From Devosia limi DSM 17137 (GTDB lineage Bacteria > Pseudomonadota > Alphaproteobacteria > Rhizobiales > Devosiaceae): DNA of 64,000 nt. The notes below the pieces were generated by a model that was given only the letters and a program-made list of their open reading frames with translations, did no database searches and was not told where the DNA came from. Location: positions 1-64,000 of the forward strand of contig NZ_FQVC01000016.1 in NCBI RefSeq assembly GCF_900128975.1, written 5' to 3'. This document shows positions 34,701-42,549 of this stretch, piece by piece. How positions within the stretch are numbered: the stretch's first letter is position 1; each line of letters opens with the position of its first letter. The position numbers and the translations under genes are program-made.

Positions 34701-35152
34701 GCCGCCATCTTGCGGATCAGCTCGGGATCATCGGGCAGCGCATCGGTCGCCGGCACCACCGGCACCTTGGACGCGATCGCCATATTGCGCGCCGCCACCT
34801 TGTTGCCGAGATCGCGCATGGTCTGCGCCTGCGGCCCGATAAAGATGATACCGGCATCCTCGCAGGCATCAACGAATTCGGGGCTTTCCGAGAGGAGGCC
34901 ATAGCCGGGATGGATCGCATCGGCGCCCGAGATACGGGCGATGCGGATATATTCATCGATCTGCAGATAGGCCTCGACCGGCCCCTTGCCCACGCCGATC
35001 AGATAGGCCTCGTCAGCCTTGAACCGGTGCAGCGCCAGCTTGTCCTCTTCGGCAAAGGCGGCAACGGTTTTCAGACCCAGTTCATTGGCGGCGCGAAACA
35101 CGCGAATGGCGATTTCGCTGCGGTTGGCAACGAGGATTTTCTTGATTGGCAT
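31712..35152 (-). CDS. pyc: Pyruvate carboxylase
   Basis: This biotin enzyme turns pyruvate, bicarbonate and ATP into oxaloacetate, refilling the TCA cycle. The 1146-residue chain carries all three parts in order: biotin carboxylase (residues 1 to about 450, with the GGGGRGMRRI ATP loop and EVNPRIQVEHTVTEE), carboxyltransferase (about 530-810, with FTDTTMRDAHQSLLATR), the linking PYC_OADA domain, and the biotinyl domain with the acceptor lysine K1112 in EAMKMET. The length matches the single-chain alpha-4 enzyme found in Rhizobiales. A strong terminator follows immediately. Confidence 0.98.
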   Translation of the reverse strand: MPIKKILVANRSEIAIRVFRAANELGLKTVAAFAEEDKLALHRFKADEAYLIGVGKGPVEAYLQIDEYIRIARISGADAIHPGYGLLSESPEFVDACEDAGIIFIGPQAQTMRDLGNKVAARNMAIASKVPVVPATDALPDDPELIRKMAAEIGYPLMLKASWGGGGRGMRRIMDEKSLLSEVSEGKREAKAAFGKDEMYLEKLVERARHVEVQLIGDDHGNLVHLYERDCSVQRRNQKVVERAPAPYLDDNVRKELTDAAVRLGKAANYRGAGTVEFLMDADTDKFYFIEVNPRIQVEHTVTEEVTGIDIVKAQIHLLDGAVIGTPESGVPLQENIRLNGNAIQCRVTTEDPEHNFIPDYGRITAYRGATGFGVRLDGGTAYSGAIITRFYDPLLEKVTCWAPTAEEAIARMHRALREFRIRGVSTNLAFLENIITHPDFVENRYTTRFIDTTPELFNFKPRKDRATKLLSYIADVTVNGHPEVRDRPRPPAEAAAPIVPEFPPLAVIDGSRQILDKQGPKALAEWMKAQNRVLFTDTTMRDAHQSLLATRMRSFDITRIAQAYSRGLPNLFSLECWGGATFDVSMRFLNEDPWERLAKVREGAPNILTQMLLRGSNGVGYTNYPDNVVKFFVAQAAKGGVDIFRVFDCLNWVENMRVSLDAVVDAGKVAEGVICYTGDLLDPNRAKYDLKYYVALAKELEAAGAHVLGLKDMAGLLRPAAAKKLIETLKQEISLPIHLHTHDTSGAASATVLAAVDAGVDAVDAAMDALSGTTSQPTLGSLVAALADGDRDPGLDAKAIRQISFYWEAVRTQYRAFESDLKGGASEVYLHEMPGGQFTNLKEQARSLGLETRWHEVAQTYADVNQMFGDIVKVTPSSKVVGDMALAMVSAGLTRADVEDPNRDIAFPDSVVGFFAGDLGQPPGGFPKALQKKVLKGKTAITERPGSYLKDVDLEAERKKVVEESGHEIDDFRLASYLMYPKVYADFEKTQDRYGPTEVLPTPVYFYGLTEGQELLVDIEKGKTLVLQYLGRAETNEKGEVRVFFDLNGQPRTITVPDRLKAGEIKLRAKAVLGDAKQVGAPMPGVISSLAVKQGQQVTAGDVLCSIEAMKMETAIHAEADGVIAEVLVKPGDQIDAKDLLVRFE

Positions 35153-35251
35153 CGATTTCCGTCCGAGCAGGAGGGGGTGATGGGCGGTAAGGCCCGGCTC
35201 AGTAGTTTCGAAACGGATGTGACGGTTGCCCGCCCAACCGCTTGATATCGT

Positions 35252-35668
35252 CTATTTCTGGCTGAGATGTCCGGCCAGGTGCGACATGTCATAGCCGGCC
35301 TCGGCGGCCTGGCTGATGATCTCGCCGGCCTCCATTTCACCAGCCTGGGACAGGGCCCACAGCGTCGTCGAACGCGTCCCCGACCGGCAGAACGCGAAAA
35401 CCGGGCCATTGCTCCCCTCGAGCGCGGCATGGGTCTTCTCTACCATATCCGGCGACACGCCCTCCCGCCCGAGCGGGATGGCATAATAGGCAAGTCCGGC
35501 GGCCTTGGCGGCTGCTTCTATTTCGGCGCCCGGAACCTGGTCCGGCGATTCGCCGTCTGGGCGATTATTGATGATAGTGACGAAGCCGGCGGCTTTCAGC
35601 GAGGCAACGTCCTCGGGTGCGATCTGCCCGCAGACGCTGATATGATCGTTGATCCGCTTCAATTCCAA
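35252..35668 (-). CDS. TIGR01244-family phosphatase/sulfur-transferase-like protein (DUF442)
   Basis: This 138-residue protein has the DUF442/TIGR01244 pattern: a short N-terminal strand-rich part with FVTIINNRPDGESPDQVPG, the AGLAYYAIPL segment and a catalytic-loop-like CRSGTRS at about residues 94-100. The CxxGxR loop belongs to the protein-tyrosine-phosphatase/rhodanese-like group. In other rhizobia a similar domain is fused to a beta-lactamase-like hydrolase and linked to sulfide handling. Here it is free-standing. Substrate unknown. It is upstream of pyc, about 240 bases from the ATP-binding gene of the osmoprotectant importer. Confidence 0.85.
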   Translation of the reverse strand: MELKRINDHISVCGQIAPEDVASLKAAGFVTIINNRPDGESPDQVPGAEIEAAAKAAGLAYYAIPLGREGVSPDMVEKTHAALEGSNGPVFAFCRSGTRSTTLWALSQAGEMEAGEIISQAAEAGYDMSHLAGHLSQK

Positions 35669-35873
35669 GGCACTACTCCCAATACCGCCACGATGAACGA
35701 GCTGAACGGCATACGCGGCTCAGCATCGATGCACATCGTCTCAGGCTTCCCGGCGCCCCTTATATCCGTGCCGTTGTGCCGGACGCAACTGCGACAGAAG
35801 GATAGCTGTCATGAAGCTGTCACCGATGGCAGCCCTCAAGCGAGATCAAGGCGAAACCGCGCAGAGCGTGCAT

Positions 35874-35903
35874 TGGCCGGTCACGCCCCGTCGCGACCGG
35901 CCA
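35874..35903. terminator. Hairpin after the osmoprotectant importer genes
   Basis: TGGCCGGTC and GACCGGCCA form a nine-base stem around 12 bases, a few bases past the proV stop codon on the minus strand. No T-tract follows, so termination is uncertain. Confidence 0.4.
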
Positions 35904-35907
35904 GCCG

Positions 35908-36954
35908 TTAATTGACGCCTGGCGTATAGCGCGCCAGGGCCGTGATCACCTGCTTGGCCGTCACCCGGCCGATCTGCGCGCCCTGGTCATCGACCACCCC
36001 CACCCATTGATGTTCGGCAAACAGCGGCAGCACATCCTCGCAGCGGGCATCTTTCGATACGGCCTGCGCGCACAATTCATGCTCCCCCCGCTCCATGATC
36101 GAGCGCACATGGATGGCCCGCGCCTTGTTCACCTCGCGCACGAACTCCTCGATATGGGCATTGGCCGGGCGCAGCACGATATCCTCGGGCTTGCCCTCCT
36201 GCTGCAGCGCTCCATCCTTGAGCACGGCGATGCGGTCGCCGATCTTGAGCGCCTCGTCGAAGTCATGGGTGATGAACAGGATCGTCTTGTTCAGCGACTT
36301 TTGCAGTTCGATCAGCTGATCCTGCATCCCCGAGCGGATCAGTGGATCAAGCGCCGAGAACGCTTCGTCCATCAGGATGATATCGGTATCCATCGCCAGC
36401 GCCCGTGCCAGCCCGACACGCTGTTGCTGGCCACCCGACAATTGCCGCGGTTGCGAATTCTCGTAGCCGGACAGCCCGACGATCTCGATCCACTTGGCCG
36501 CTTCCGCCAGCCGCGTCTTGCGCTCGACGCCCCGCACCTCCAGCCCGTAGGCAACGTTGTCGATGACCGAGCGATGCGGCATCAGGCCGAACTTCTGGAA
36601 CACCATCGCCACCTGTGTCCGCCGATAGGTGCGCAGTTCATCCAGGCTCATCTTCAGCACATCGGTGCCATTGACCACGATCTCGCCCGCCGTTGGCTCG
36701 ATCAGTCGGTTGACGTGGCGGATCAGGGTCGACTTGCCCGACCCAGACAGCCCCATGACCACGAAGATCTGGCTTTTGGCGATATCGAGCGAGACATTGT
36801 CCAGGCCCACCACATGGTTGGTCTCGGACTGAACGTCGGACTTGGACTTGCCCGATCGCAGCATTTCAAGCGCCGCCTCCGGTCGCTCTCCGAAAATCTT
36901 GGTGACCCCGCGCATGGCAATGGCGAGATCGGGCGTCGTGGTTGTCGCACTCAT
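35908..36954 (-). CDS. proV: Glycine betaine/proline-type ABC transporter ATP-binding protein
   Basis: This 348-residue ATPase drives import of a compatible solute such as glycine betaine. It has Walker A GLSGSGKS (about residues 69-76), the LSGGQQQRVGLARAL signature, Walker B DIILMDEAFSALDP, and a C-terminal CBS-type tail (about 280-345, HVRSIMER...GRVTAKQVI) that in OpuA-like transporters senses ionic strength. The ATG at 36954 overlaps the stop of proW (ATGA). A much longer open frame to 37665 in this phase runs out of frame through proW and is not real protein. Confidence 0.93.
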   Translation of the reverse strand: MSATTTTPDLAIAMRGVTKIFGERPEAALEMLRSGKSKSDVQSETNHVVGLDNVSLDIAKSQIFVVMGLSGSGKSTLIRHVNRLIEPTAGEIVVNGTDVLKMSLDELRTYRRTQVAMVFQKFGLMPHRSVIDNVAYGLEVRGVERKTRLAEAAKWIEIVGLSGYENSQPRQLSGGQQQRVGLARALAMDTDIILMDEAFSALDPLIRSGMQDQLIELQKSLNKTILFITHDFDEALKIGDRIAVLKDGALQQEGKPEDIVLRPANAHIEEFVREVNKARAIHVRSIMERGEHELCAQAVSKDARCEDVLPLFAEHQWVGVVDDQGAQIGRVTAKQVITALARYTPGVN

Positions 36955-37823
36955 GAGCGGGCCTCCGCCAGGCCGATCCGGGCCTGCAGCTGTTTCCCAA
37001 AGGACTGGGTAATGCGGTCGAACACGATGGCCAGCACCACGATGCCCAGACCGGCGAACAGGCCACGGCTGACCTCCAGCCGCCCAATGCCCTGCAGCAC
37101 CTGATAACCCAGGCCTCCGGCCCCGATCATCGAGGCGATGACCACCATGGACAACGCCATCATCGTGGTCTGGTTGATCCCGGCCAGAATGGTCGGCAAT
37201 GCCAGCGGGATCTGCACGCCCAGCAGGCGCTGGCGCGGATTGGTGCCGAATGCCCGACTGGCTTCCATCACTGCCGGATCGACCGAACGCAGGCCCAGAT
37301 CGGTCAGCCGCACCAGCGGCGGCGCCGCATAGACAATGGTGGCGATCAGTGCCGGAATTTTGCCGGGCCCGAAGATCATCACCGTCGGGATCAAGTAGAC
37401 GAAGCTCGGCAGCGTCTGCATCAGGTCCAGCACCGGGGTGATGAACTTGCGCACATTCAGCGAGCGGCTCATCCACACGCCGACCGGAATGGAGACGATG
37501 ATCGCGGTGATCGTCGCGGCCAGCATCAGCGCCATGGTGGTCATGGCGTCCTTCCACAGGTCCATGACCCCCAGAAACATCAGCCCGGCCACCACGACCG
37601 TCGGCAACTGCCAGCGCCGCGTCGCCAGCCAGGCAATACCGGCCAGAATGGCGATGATCAGCCACCAGGGGGTGGCAATCAGCAGGTCTTCAATCGCCTT
37701 CAGCAACATCAGCAGCGGATAGGCTGCAGCTTCAAAATAGCCGCCCCAGTGGCGCACCACCCAGTTGAGGCCATCATCGACGGCCCGCCGCAGCGGGCGC
37801 GTATCAAACAATTGCGGAAACAC
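36951..37823 (-). CDS. proW: Glycine betaine/proline-type ABC transporter permease
   Basis: This 290-residue inner-membrane permease has about seven transmembrane helices. The permease signature region (EASRAFGTNPRQRLLGVQIPLALPTILAGI, about residues 194-223) contacts the ATPase. It is the channel of the same importer. ATG at 37823 fits the reading frame and a short N-terminus. It overlaps proV by four bases, so the two are translated together. The binding-protein gene lies 254 bases upstream on the same strand. Confidence 0.92.
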   Translation of the reverse strand: MFPQLFDTRPLRRAVDDGLNWVVRHWGGYFEAAAYPLLMLLKAIEDLLIATPWWLIIAILAGIAWLATRRWQLPTVVVAGLMFLGVMDLWKDAMTTMALMLAATITAIIVSIPVGVWMSRSLNVRKFITPVLDLMQTLPSFVYLIPTVMIFGPGKIPALIATIVYAAPPLVRLTDLGLRSVDPAVMEASRAFGTNPRQRLLGVQIPLALPTILAGINQTTMMALSMVVIASMIGAGGLGYQVLQGIGRLEVSRGLFAGLGIVVLAIVFDRITQSFGKQLQARIGLAEARS

Positions 37824-38077
37824 TTCTGGTCACTTTCTCGGAAGGGACGCACGATGCCGAAGAGCGTTGAGAACGCGCCCTCGGGCATTGGGCGGGAATG
37901 TATTGAATTGAATTGATTGCCCTCTACTGCTGTAGCCCCCGAACTTGATCCGGAGGCTTCCTGCTGCAGCGGTGATACGGCAATGGATGGGCCCCACCGC
38001 CCTTGAGGAGGTAGGGGAGTGGGGTGCTGGATCAGCCACCGGCGCTATGCCCTGGCGAACCGCAGCACCCTTCAGCC

Positions 38078-39103
38078 CTAGAGGCTGGCCCGGACCTTGT
38101 CGGCCACTTCAGGCGCAACCCAGCCGGTCCACACGTCTTCCTTGGTCTTGAGGAAGTTCTCTGCGGTCGCGGCGGCATCGGCCTGGTTTTCATCGCCATA
38201 AACCAGCAATTCGCTGATCTCGGCATTGGTCAGGCCGACCTTGGACAGGTAATTGGCGACATTGGGCGCCTCTTCCTGCAGCCAGGCAGCAGCGCCGACG
38301 ATCGCCGGCGAAGACGGATAGGCAGTGATGCCGGCCGGCTCGTCGCAATCGGGATCGGTATTGCAGGCATAGACCTCGGGCTTGGCCTCACCCATGTCGA
38401 GCGCCACCGCATCGAACTTGCCCAGGATCGCCGTCGGACCCCAATAGTAGAACAGGATCGGCTCTTCGCGCGTGAAAGCGCGGGAGATCGAGGCATCGAG
38501 CGCACCGCCAGAACCCGGCGAGAACAGGTTCCACGCGCCGCTCATGTCATAGGCATCGAACAGGGCCGTCGTGGCCAATTCGCAACCCCAGCCCGGCGGG
38601 CACGAATAGATGCGACCCTTGCTGGAATCTTCAGGATCGGGAAACACGCTCGGATTGGCAATCGCCGTTTCGGCGCTGACGATCTCGGGATTGGCTTCCT
38701 GGGTATAGCGCGGGATGAACCAGCCTTCGATGGTGCCGTCGGTAATGGCCTCGCCCAGCTTGACCACCGAACCCTCTTCGAGGGCGCTGTCCCACTGGTC
38801 CTGCACGGTGCTGGTCCACAGTTCTGGCGCAATCGCCGGCGAACCGCGCATCACCATTGAACTGGTCGTCGGAACCGTGTCGCCGGTGACGATGGCCACA
38901 TCGCACCCGAAGCCGGTTTCCAGAATTTTTGCGTGAATATGGGCCAAGGCAGCCGCTGAGGGCCAGGTCATCTCGGCAATGTCGATTGTACGGTCAGTAC
39001 CACAAGCGGTCGCATCCACGTCCTGGGCGACTACGGGCACCGTTGCTGCCGACAATAAGGCAACGGTCATCGCGGCGGCAATGCCACCGGATTTCAATAT
39101 CAT
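38078..39103 (-). CDS. proX: Periplasmic solute-binding protein for osmoprotectant (ProX-like, copy 1)
   Basis: This 341-residue secreted binding protein has a signal peptide (residues 1 to about 27, cut after VVAQ). The mature part carries the aromatic segments expected for betaine binding: PELWTSTVQDQW, GWFIPRY, PPGWGCELA and FYYWGPTA. Tryptophan-rich boxes of this sort form the cage for quaternary ammonium groups in the OpuAC/ProX fold. Paired cysteines may form disulfides. ATG at 39103 has AGGAG seven to ten bases before it; a promoter is visible at 39137-39165. It heads the proX-proW-proV run. The next gene on this strand is a paralogue. Confidence 0.9.
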   Translation of the reverse strand: MILKSGGIAAAMTVALLSAATVPVVAQDVDATACGTDRTIDIAEMTWPSAAALAHIHAKILETGFGCDVAIVTGDTVPTTSSMVMRGSPAIAPELWTSTVQDQWDSALEEGSVVKLGEAITDGTIEGWFIPRYTQEANPEIVSAETAIANPSVFPDPEDSSKGRIYSCPPGWGCELATTALFDAYDMSGAWNLFSPGSGGALDASISRAFTREEPILFYYWGPTAILGKFDAVALDMGEAKPEVYACNTDPDCDEPAGITAYPSSPAIVGAAAWLQEEAPNVANYLSKVGLTNAEISELLVYGDENQADAAATAENFLKTKEDVWTGWVAPEVADKVRASL

Positions 39104-39136
39104 CAGGTCGTCTCCTGGATTTATGTAGGGATGCAA

Positions 39137-39165
39137 ACCATAGTCAGGCAGTTGTGGCCTGTCAA
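39137..39165 (-). promoter_or_regulatory. Sigma-70 promoter of the osmoprotectant importer
   Basis: On the minus strand a perfect TTGACA (39165-39160) and a TATGGT (39142-39137) are separated by exactly 17 bases. Transcription should begin near 39130, giving a leader of about 27 bases before the proX ATG at 39103. Confidence 0.8.
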
Positions 39166-39363
39166 ATCGCGCAATACTTACGTAACAACTGTAAAGTTTA
39201 TGCAGTTAAACTTGAAATGTGAACTAGAAATGACTGACACGAAATTGCGCCAGCCGAAAAATCTGCTCTCAACCAACGAGATCAACTAGCGCTGATCAGA
39301 GCGGCAAACAAAAATAAATTACGCCCAACTGAATTGCCGCAGTTTCGCCCGATTTTAGGCGGG

Positions 39364-40395
39364 TTACGGCGTTCCCGTCCCCACCCAATGGCCCCAGATA
39401 TCACGACGCTCGGCGACGAACTGGTCGGCAATACCCTCGACAGTCGCCCCCGGCTCGTTGAGCCGGGCCAGCAGGATATTCATCTCCGCCAACGGCAATG
39501 TGGTGCGCTGGAAATAGGATGCGATGGCAGGAATATCGGTAAACACCCATTCGGCCAGCGCCACCACCACGCTTTCAGGCGCAAATGCCGATGGCACCGG
39601 CTGCGCACAGGCCAGCTGCGCCAGGCATTTGAATGCTTCGGCATTGTACTCACCCAAACCCAGCGGCTTGAAATCGAACTGCGCCAGCACCGCATTGGGC
39701 TGCCAGTAATAGAACACGATCGGCTCGGTGCGGCTCACCGCCTCGGCGATCAGGGAGTCCATCTCGAACCGATTGGCCGGCTCGATGATTTCGAGCACCC
39801 CATCCAGCCCAAATGCCCGCACCAGATTGCGGTTGATCACCGAACAGCCCCAGTCGGACGGACAGGAAATGAAGCGGATTTTCGCACCACCGCCCAGCGT
39901 CGGCGCCACCGCCCGAAGTGCCGCCGCCCCGGTGAGTTCCGGGTGCACACCAGCCACATAACCGGGCGTGAACCAGCCCTCGAAACTGCTTTCCGCATAG
40001 GTCGTGGTGGCCGGGCGCACCATCTGCGCCTTGATCGCCGGGTTCCACACCTCGGCAATCCGCCCGATCCACAATTCAGGCGCCACCGCCGGCTGCCCTG
40101 TCGTTCCCATGGCCGATCCGATAGCCGCCAGATCGCCCGGAGTAATCTTGGTATCGCAGCCAAATTCCCTGGCCAGGATCCGCGCATGAATCTCGGCAAG
40201 CAGCGCCCCCGACATCCAGCTCATGCGTGCAATCGCCAGGGGCTGCGTGCCACAGATCGGCGGCGGCACGGCTGCCGGCGCCTCGGGTGCACCCACCTGC
40301 TCCTGCGCTTCGTCGAGCACGGTGAACTGGGCCAGTGCCGGCTGGCTCGCCAGGCTCAGTGCAAGCAGGACCGCGCCGACGATACAGATCTTCAT
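39364..40395 (-). CDS. Second ProX-like periplasmic solute-binding protein (copy 2)
   Basis: This 343-residue paralogue of the previous protein has a signal peptide (residues 1 to about 23, MKICIVGAVLLALSLASQPALAQ). It then has a glutamate-, alanine- and proline-rich linker (EAQEQVGAPEAPAAVPPP) not seen in copy 1. The aromatic boxes are kept: PELWIGRIAEVW, GWFTPGY, CPSDWGCSVI and FYYWQPNA, so it should still bind a quaternary amine. It sits upstream of copy 1 with 260 bases and its promoter between. There is no second permease or ATPase nearby, so it is an orphan that may use the same importer. ATG at 40395 gives the normal signal peptide. Confidence 0.88.
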   Translation of the reverse strand: MKICIVGAVLLALSLASQPALAQFTVLDEAQEQVGAPEAPAAVPPPICGTQPLAIARMSWMSGALLAEIHARILAREFGCDTKITPGDLAAIGSAMGTTGQPAVAPELWIGRIAEVWNPAIKAQMVRPATTTYAESSFEGWFTPGYVAGVHPELTGAAALRAVAPTLGGGAKIRFISCPSDWGCSVINRNLVRAFGLDGVLEIIEPANRFEMDSLIAEAVSRTEPIVFYYWQPNAVLAQFDFKPLGLGEYNAEAFKCLAQLACAQPVPSAFAPESVVVALAEWVFTDIPAIASYFQRTTLPLAEMNILLARLNEPGATVEGIADQFVAERRDIWGHWVGTGTP

Positions 40396-40528
40396 GCCGT
40401 GCGCCCTTGTGATCATGACCCCTTACTAATGCAAAAACATGGCTTCTTAAGCAACACCGGCAACGCCATGATCCGCCAATCAATACCGGGTGACTCGATC
40501 ATTATAAGTGTGCCACAGTCCCTGTAGC

Positions 40529-40547
40529 GGGGCGCGCGTTGCGCCCC
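40529..40547 (+). other. GC-rich hairpin in the livK leader
   Basis: GGGGCGC (40529-40535) and GCGCCCC (40541-40547) enclose five bases, about 75 bases before the livK ATG. There is no T-tract. It could be the end of another transcript or a leader structure of livK mRNA. Confidence 0.4.
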
Positions 40548-40623
40548 CTATTTCGCGTTGTTCCGCTCGTCAAGAGAGGCCGGAAAGGCATCCTCGGCGG
40601 GGCAACCAAGCAGAGGGACATCA

Positions 40624-41832
40624 ATGCTCAATCTCAAGAACACTCTCGCCCTGGCGGTTGCCGCCTCGGCTCTCGCGGTCGCCATGCCGGCCATGGCCGA
40701 CGACGTCAAGCTGGGCTTTCTCGCCGACGTGACCGGCCCCATCGCCGGCTTTGCCGGCGGCATGGTTTCGGCGGGCAACCTGGCTGTCGACCACGTCAAT
40801 GCCCAGGGCGGCATTCTGGGTGGCAACAAGCTGGTCTCGATCGTGGCTGACGGCGCCTGCTCGGCCGATACCGCCGGCCCGGCCGCTGACCGTCTGGTCA
40901 ACACCGAGAACGTGACTTCGATCTTCGGCGATTACTGCACCGGCTCGACCCTGGCTGCCGCCAATACCGCTGCCATCCCCGGCAATGTGGTGATGATCTC
41001 CCCATCCGCTTCCGCGCCGACCGTGACCGGCCTCGACGACAATGACCTTGTCTACCGCACCGTGGTTTCCGACGCCTTCCAGGGCGCCAAGGCCGCCGAG
41101 CTGCTGCTGTCGCAGGGCATCAATGAAGTCGGCGTCACCTACGTCAACAATGACTACGGCAAGGGCCTGGCTGACCAGTTCGTCGCCTCCTTCACCGCTG
41201 GCGGCGGCACTGTTGCGGCCAATGTCGCCCACGAAGACGGCAAGGCCGACTACCGTCCGGAAATCGGCCAGATCGAATCCTCGGGTGCAACCACCCTCGT
41301 GATCTACGGCTACGAAAATGCTGGCGGCGGCGCCATCCTCAACCAGGCGCTGGAAGCTGGCAGCTTCGATCTGTTCGTTGGCGGCGACGGCATGGCCGGT
41401 GAAGCCCTGCTCGCCAGCCGCGACGCGGCTTCGCTTGAAGGCCTGATCCTGACCCAGGCTGCTGCCGCTGCCGGCGACGCCTATGACATCTATGCCAAGC
41501 TGGCGACCGATGCCGGCCTCGTGCCCGACACCACCTATGGCCCGCAGTCCTACGACGCTGCCTTCCTGCTGGCTCTGGCCATCGAGAAGAACGGCTCCGC
41601 CGAACGCCAGGGCGTCTCCGCCGCCCTGCGTGAAGTCGCCAGCGCTCCCGGCGAAATCATCCTGCCGGGTGAATGGACCAAGGCTGTCGAGCTGATCAAG
41701 GCCGGCACCGACATCGACTACCGTGGCGCATCGGGCGACGTTGAATTCGACGCAGCGGGCGACGTTGCCGGCGGCATCGACTACTTCGTCGTCGAAGGCG
41801 GCACCATCGTCAACAAGGGTCAGATCCCCTGA
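40624..41832 (+). CDS. livK: Branched-chain amino acid ABC transporter, substrate-binding protein
   Basis: This 402-residue periplasmic binding protein has a signal peptide (residues 1 to about 25, cut after PAMA) followed by the type I fold: KLGFLADVTGPIAGFAGG, FGDYCTGSTLAAANTA, SPSASAPTVTG and YRTVVSDAFQGAKAAEL. These are typical of LivK/LivJ-like proteins. ATG at 40624 has AGAGGGA at 40611-40617. The upstream open frame to 40558 was not used. The permease and ATPase genes of the same importer are convergent with it, on the minus strand at 42550-46367, so it must have its own promoter. A strong terminator follows. Confidence 0.93.
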   Translation: MLNLKNTLALAVAASALAVAMPAMADDVKLGFLADVTGPIAGFAGGMVSAGNLAVDHVNAQGGILGGNKLVSIVADGACSADTAGPAADRLVNTENVTSIFGDYCTGSTLAAANTAAIPGNVVMISPSASAPTVTGLDDNDLVYRTVVSDAFQGAKAAELLLSQGINEVGVTYVNNDYGKGLADQFVASFTAGGGTVAANVAHEDGKADYRPEIGQIESSGATTLVIYGYENAGGGAILNQALEAGSFDLFVGGDGMAGEALLASRDAASLEGLILTQAAAAAGDAYDIYAKLATDAGLVPDTTYGPQSYDAAFLLALAIEKNGSAERQGVSAALREVASAPGEIILPGEWTKAVELIKAGTDIDYRGASGDVEFDAAGDVAGGIDYFVVEGGTIVNKGQIP

Positions 41833-41857
41833 TCAATTCCTAGCCGTTGAGACATCT

Positions 41858-41883
41858 GGCCCGGGAGCGATCCCGGGCCTTTT
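41858..41883 (+). terminator. Rho-independent terminator of livK
   Basis: GGCCCGGGA and TCCCGGGCC form a nine-base stem with a four-base loop followed by TTTT, 26 bases after the livK stop codon. Confidence 0.9.
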
Positions 41884-41901
41884 GCATTTCTGGAGTTCTG
41901 C

Positions 41902-42492
41902 ATGGCCGACGATCCCACGCTCAAATTCTACGCCGACAACGCCGCTGTTTATGCCGGCCGCGCCCGCGACCTGCCGCAGGCCCAGCTCGACGCGTTTCTG
42001 GCGCAGCTGCCGCCCGGCGCCGCCATTCTCGAATTGGGCACCGGCGGCGGCCAGGATGCCGCCCATATGCTGGAACGCGGCTTCGCCGTGACACCCACCG
42101 ACGCCTCCGCCGCCCTCGCCGCCCAGGCCGAGCGCCGCATCGGCCGGCCGGTGCGGTTGATGCGCTTTGCCGAACTGGAGGAAATTGCCACCTATGACGG
42201 GGTCTGGGCCAGCGCCGCCCTGCTGCATGCGCCGCGCAGCGAGCTGACCGATGACCTCACCCGTATCCACCGCGCCCTGCGGCCCGGCGGCCTGCTGGTC
42301 GCCAGCTTCAAGGCCGGCTCCGAAGAGGGCCGCGACAGCCTGGGCCGCTATTACAATTATTTGCAGGCTCCGGCCCTGCTCGCCCATTTCCAGGCCGCCG
42401 CCCCCTGGGCCGACCTCACCCTCACCGAACGCGCCGGCACTGGCTATGACAACGTCCCGACGCAATGGCTCTGGGTGAGCGCCCGCGCGTAA
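41902..42492 (+). CDS. Class I SAM-dependent methyltransferase
   Basis: A 196-residue putative methyltransferase with SAM-binding motif I, AILELGTGGGQDAAHMLERGF, at about residues 41-61 (GTGGGQ instead of GxGxG). The acidic end is in TPTDASAALAAQAE, and motif post-I in GVWASAALLHAPRSELTDDL. It is of the small Methyltransf_11/25 type. Substrate unknown. It begins right after the livK terminator and is convergent with livM, with a hairpin between them. Its placement between the two halves of a branched-chain amino acid importer may be accidental. Confidence 0.85.
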   Translation: MADDPTLKFYADNAAVYAGRARDLPQAQLDAFLAQLPPGAAILELGTGGGQDAAHMLERGFAVTPTDASAALAAQAERRIGRPVRLMRFAELEEIATYDGVWASAALLHAPRSELTDDLTRIHRALRPGGLLVASFKAGSEEGRDSLGRYYNYLQAPALLAHFQAAAPWADLTLTERAGTGYDNVPTQWLWVSARA

Positions 42493-42511
42493 TCGCCTGC
42501 GCTATGGCAAG

Positions 42512-42534
42512 ACCACCCGGCCTGTCCGGGTGGT
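42512..42534. terminator. Hairpin between convergent methyltransferase and livM
   Basis: ACCACCCGG and CCGGGTGGT form a perfect nine-base stem with a five-base loop. Position between convergent stops suggests a two-way transcript end; T-tracts are short. Confidence 0.65.
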
Positions 42535-42549
42535 CCATCTGCCTAAGCC

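Noticed and set aside
35811-35915. 34-residue frame with an AAGGA sequence in front
   Set aside because: It overlaps the 3' end of proV, has no membrane helix or motif, and depends only on a chance ribosome-binding sequence.
36955-37665. Open frame continuing from proV to 37665
   Set aside because: This stretch is in a different frame of the proW coding sequence. proV begins at ATG 36954, where all ABC-domain similarity starts.
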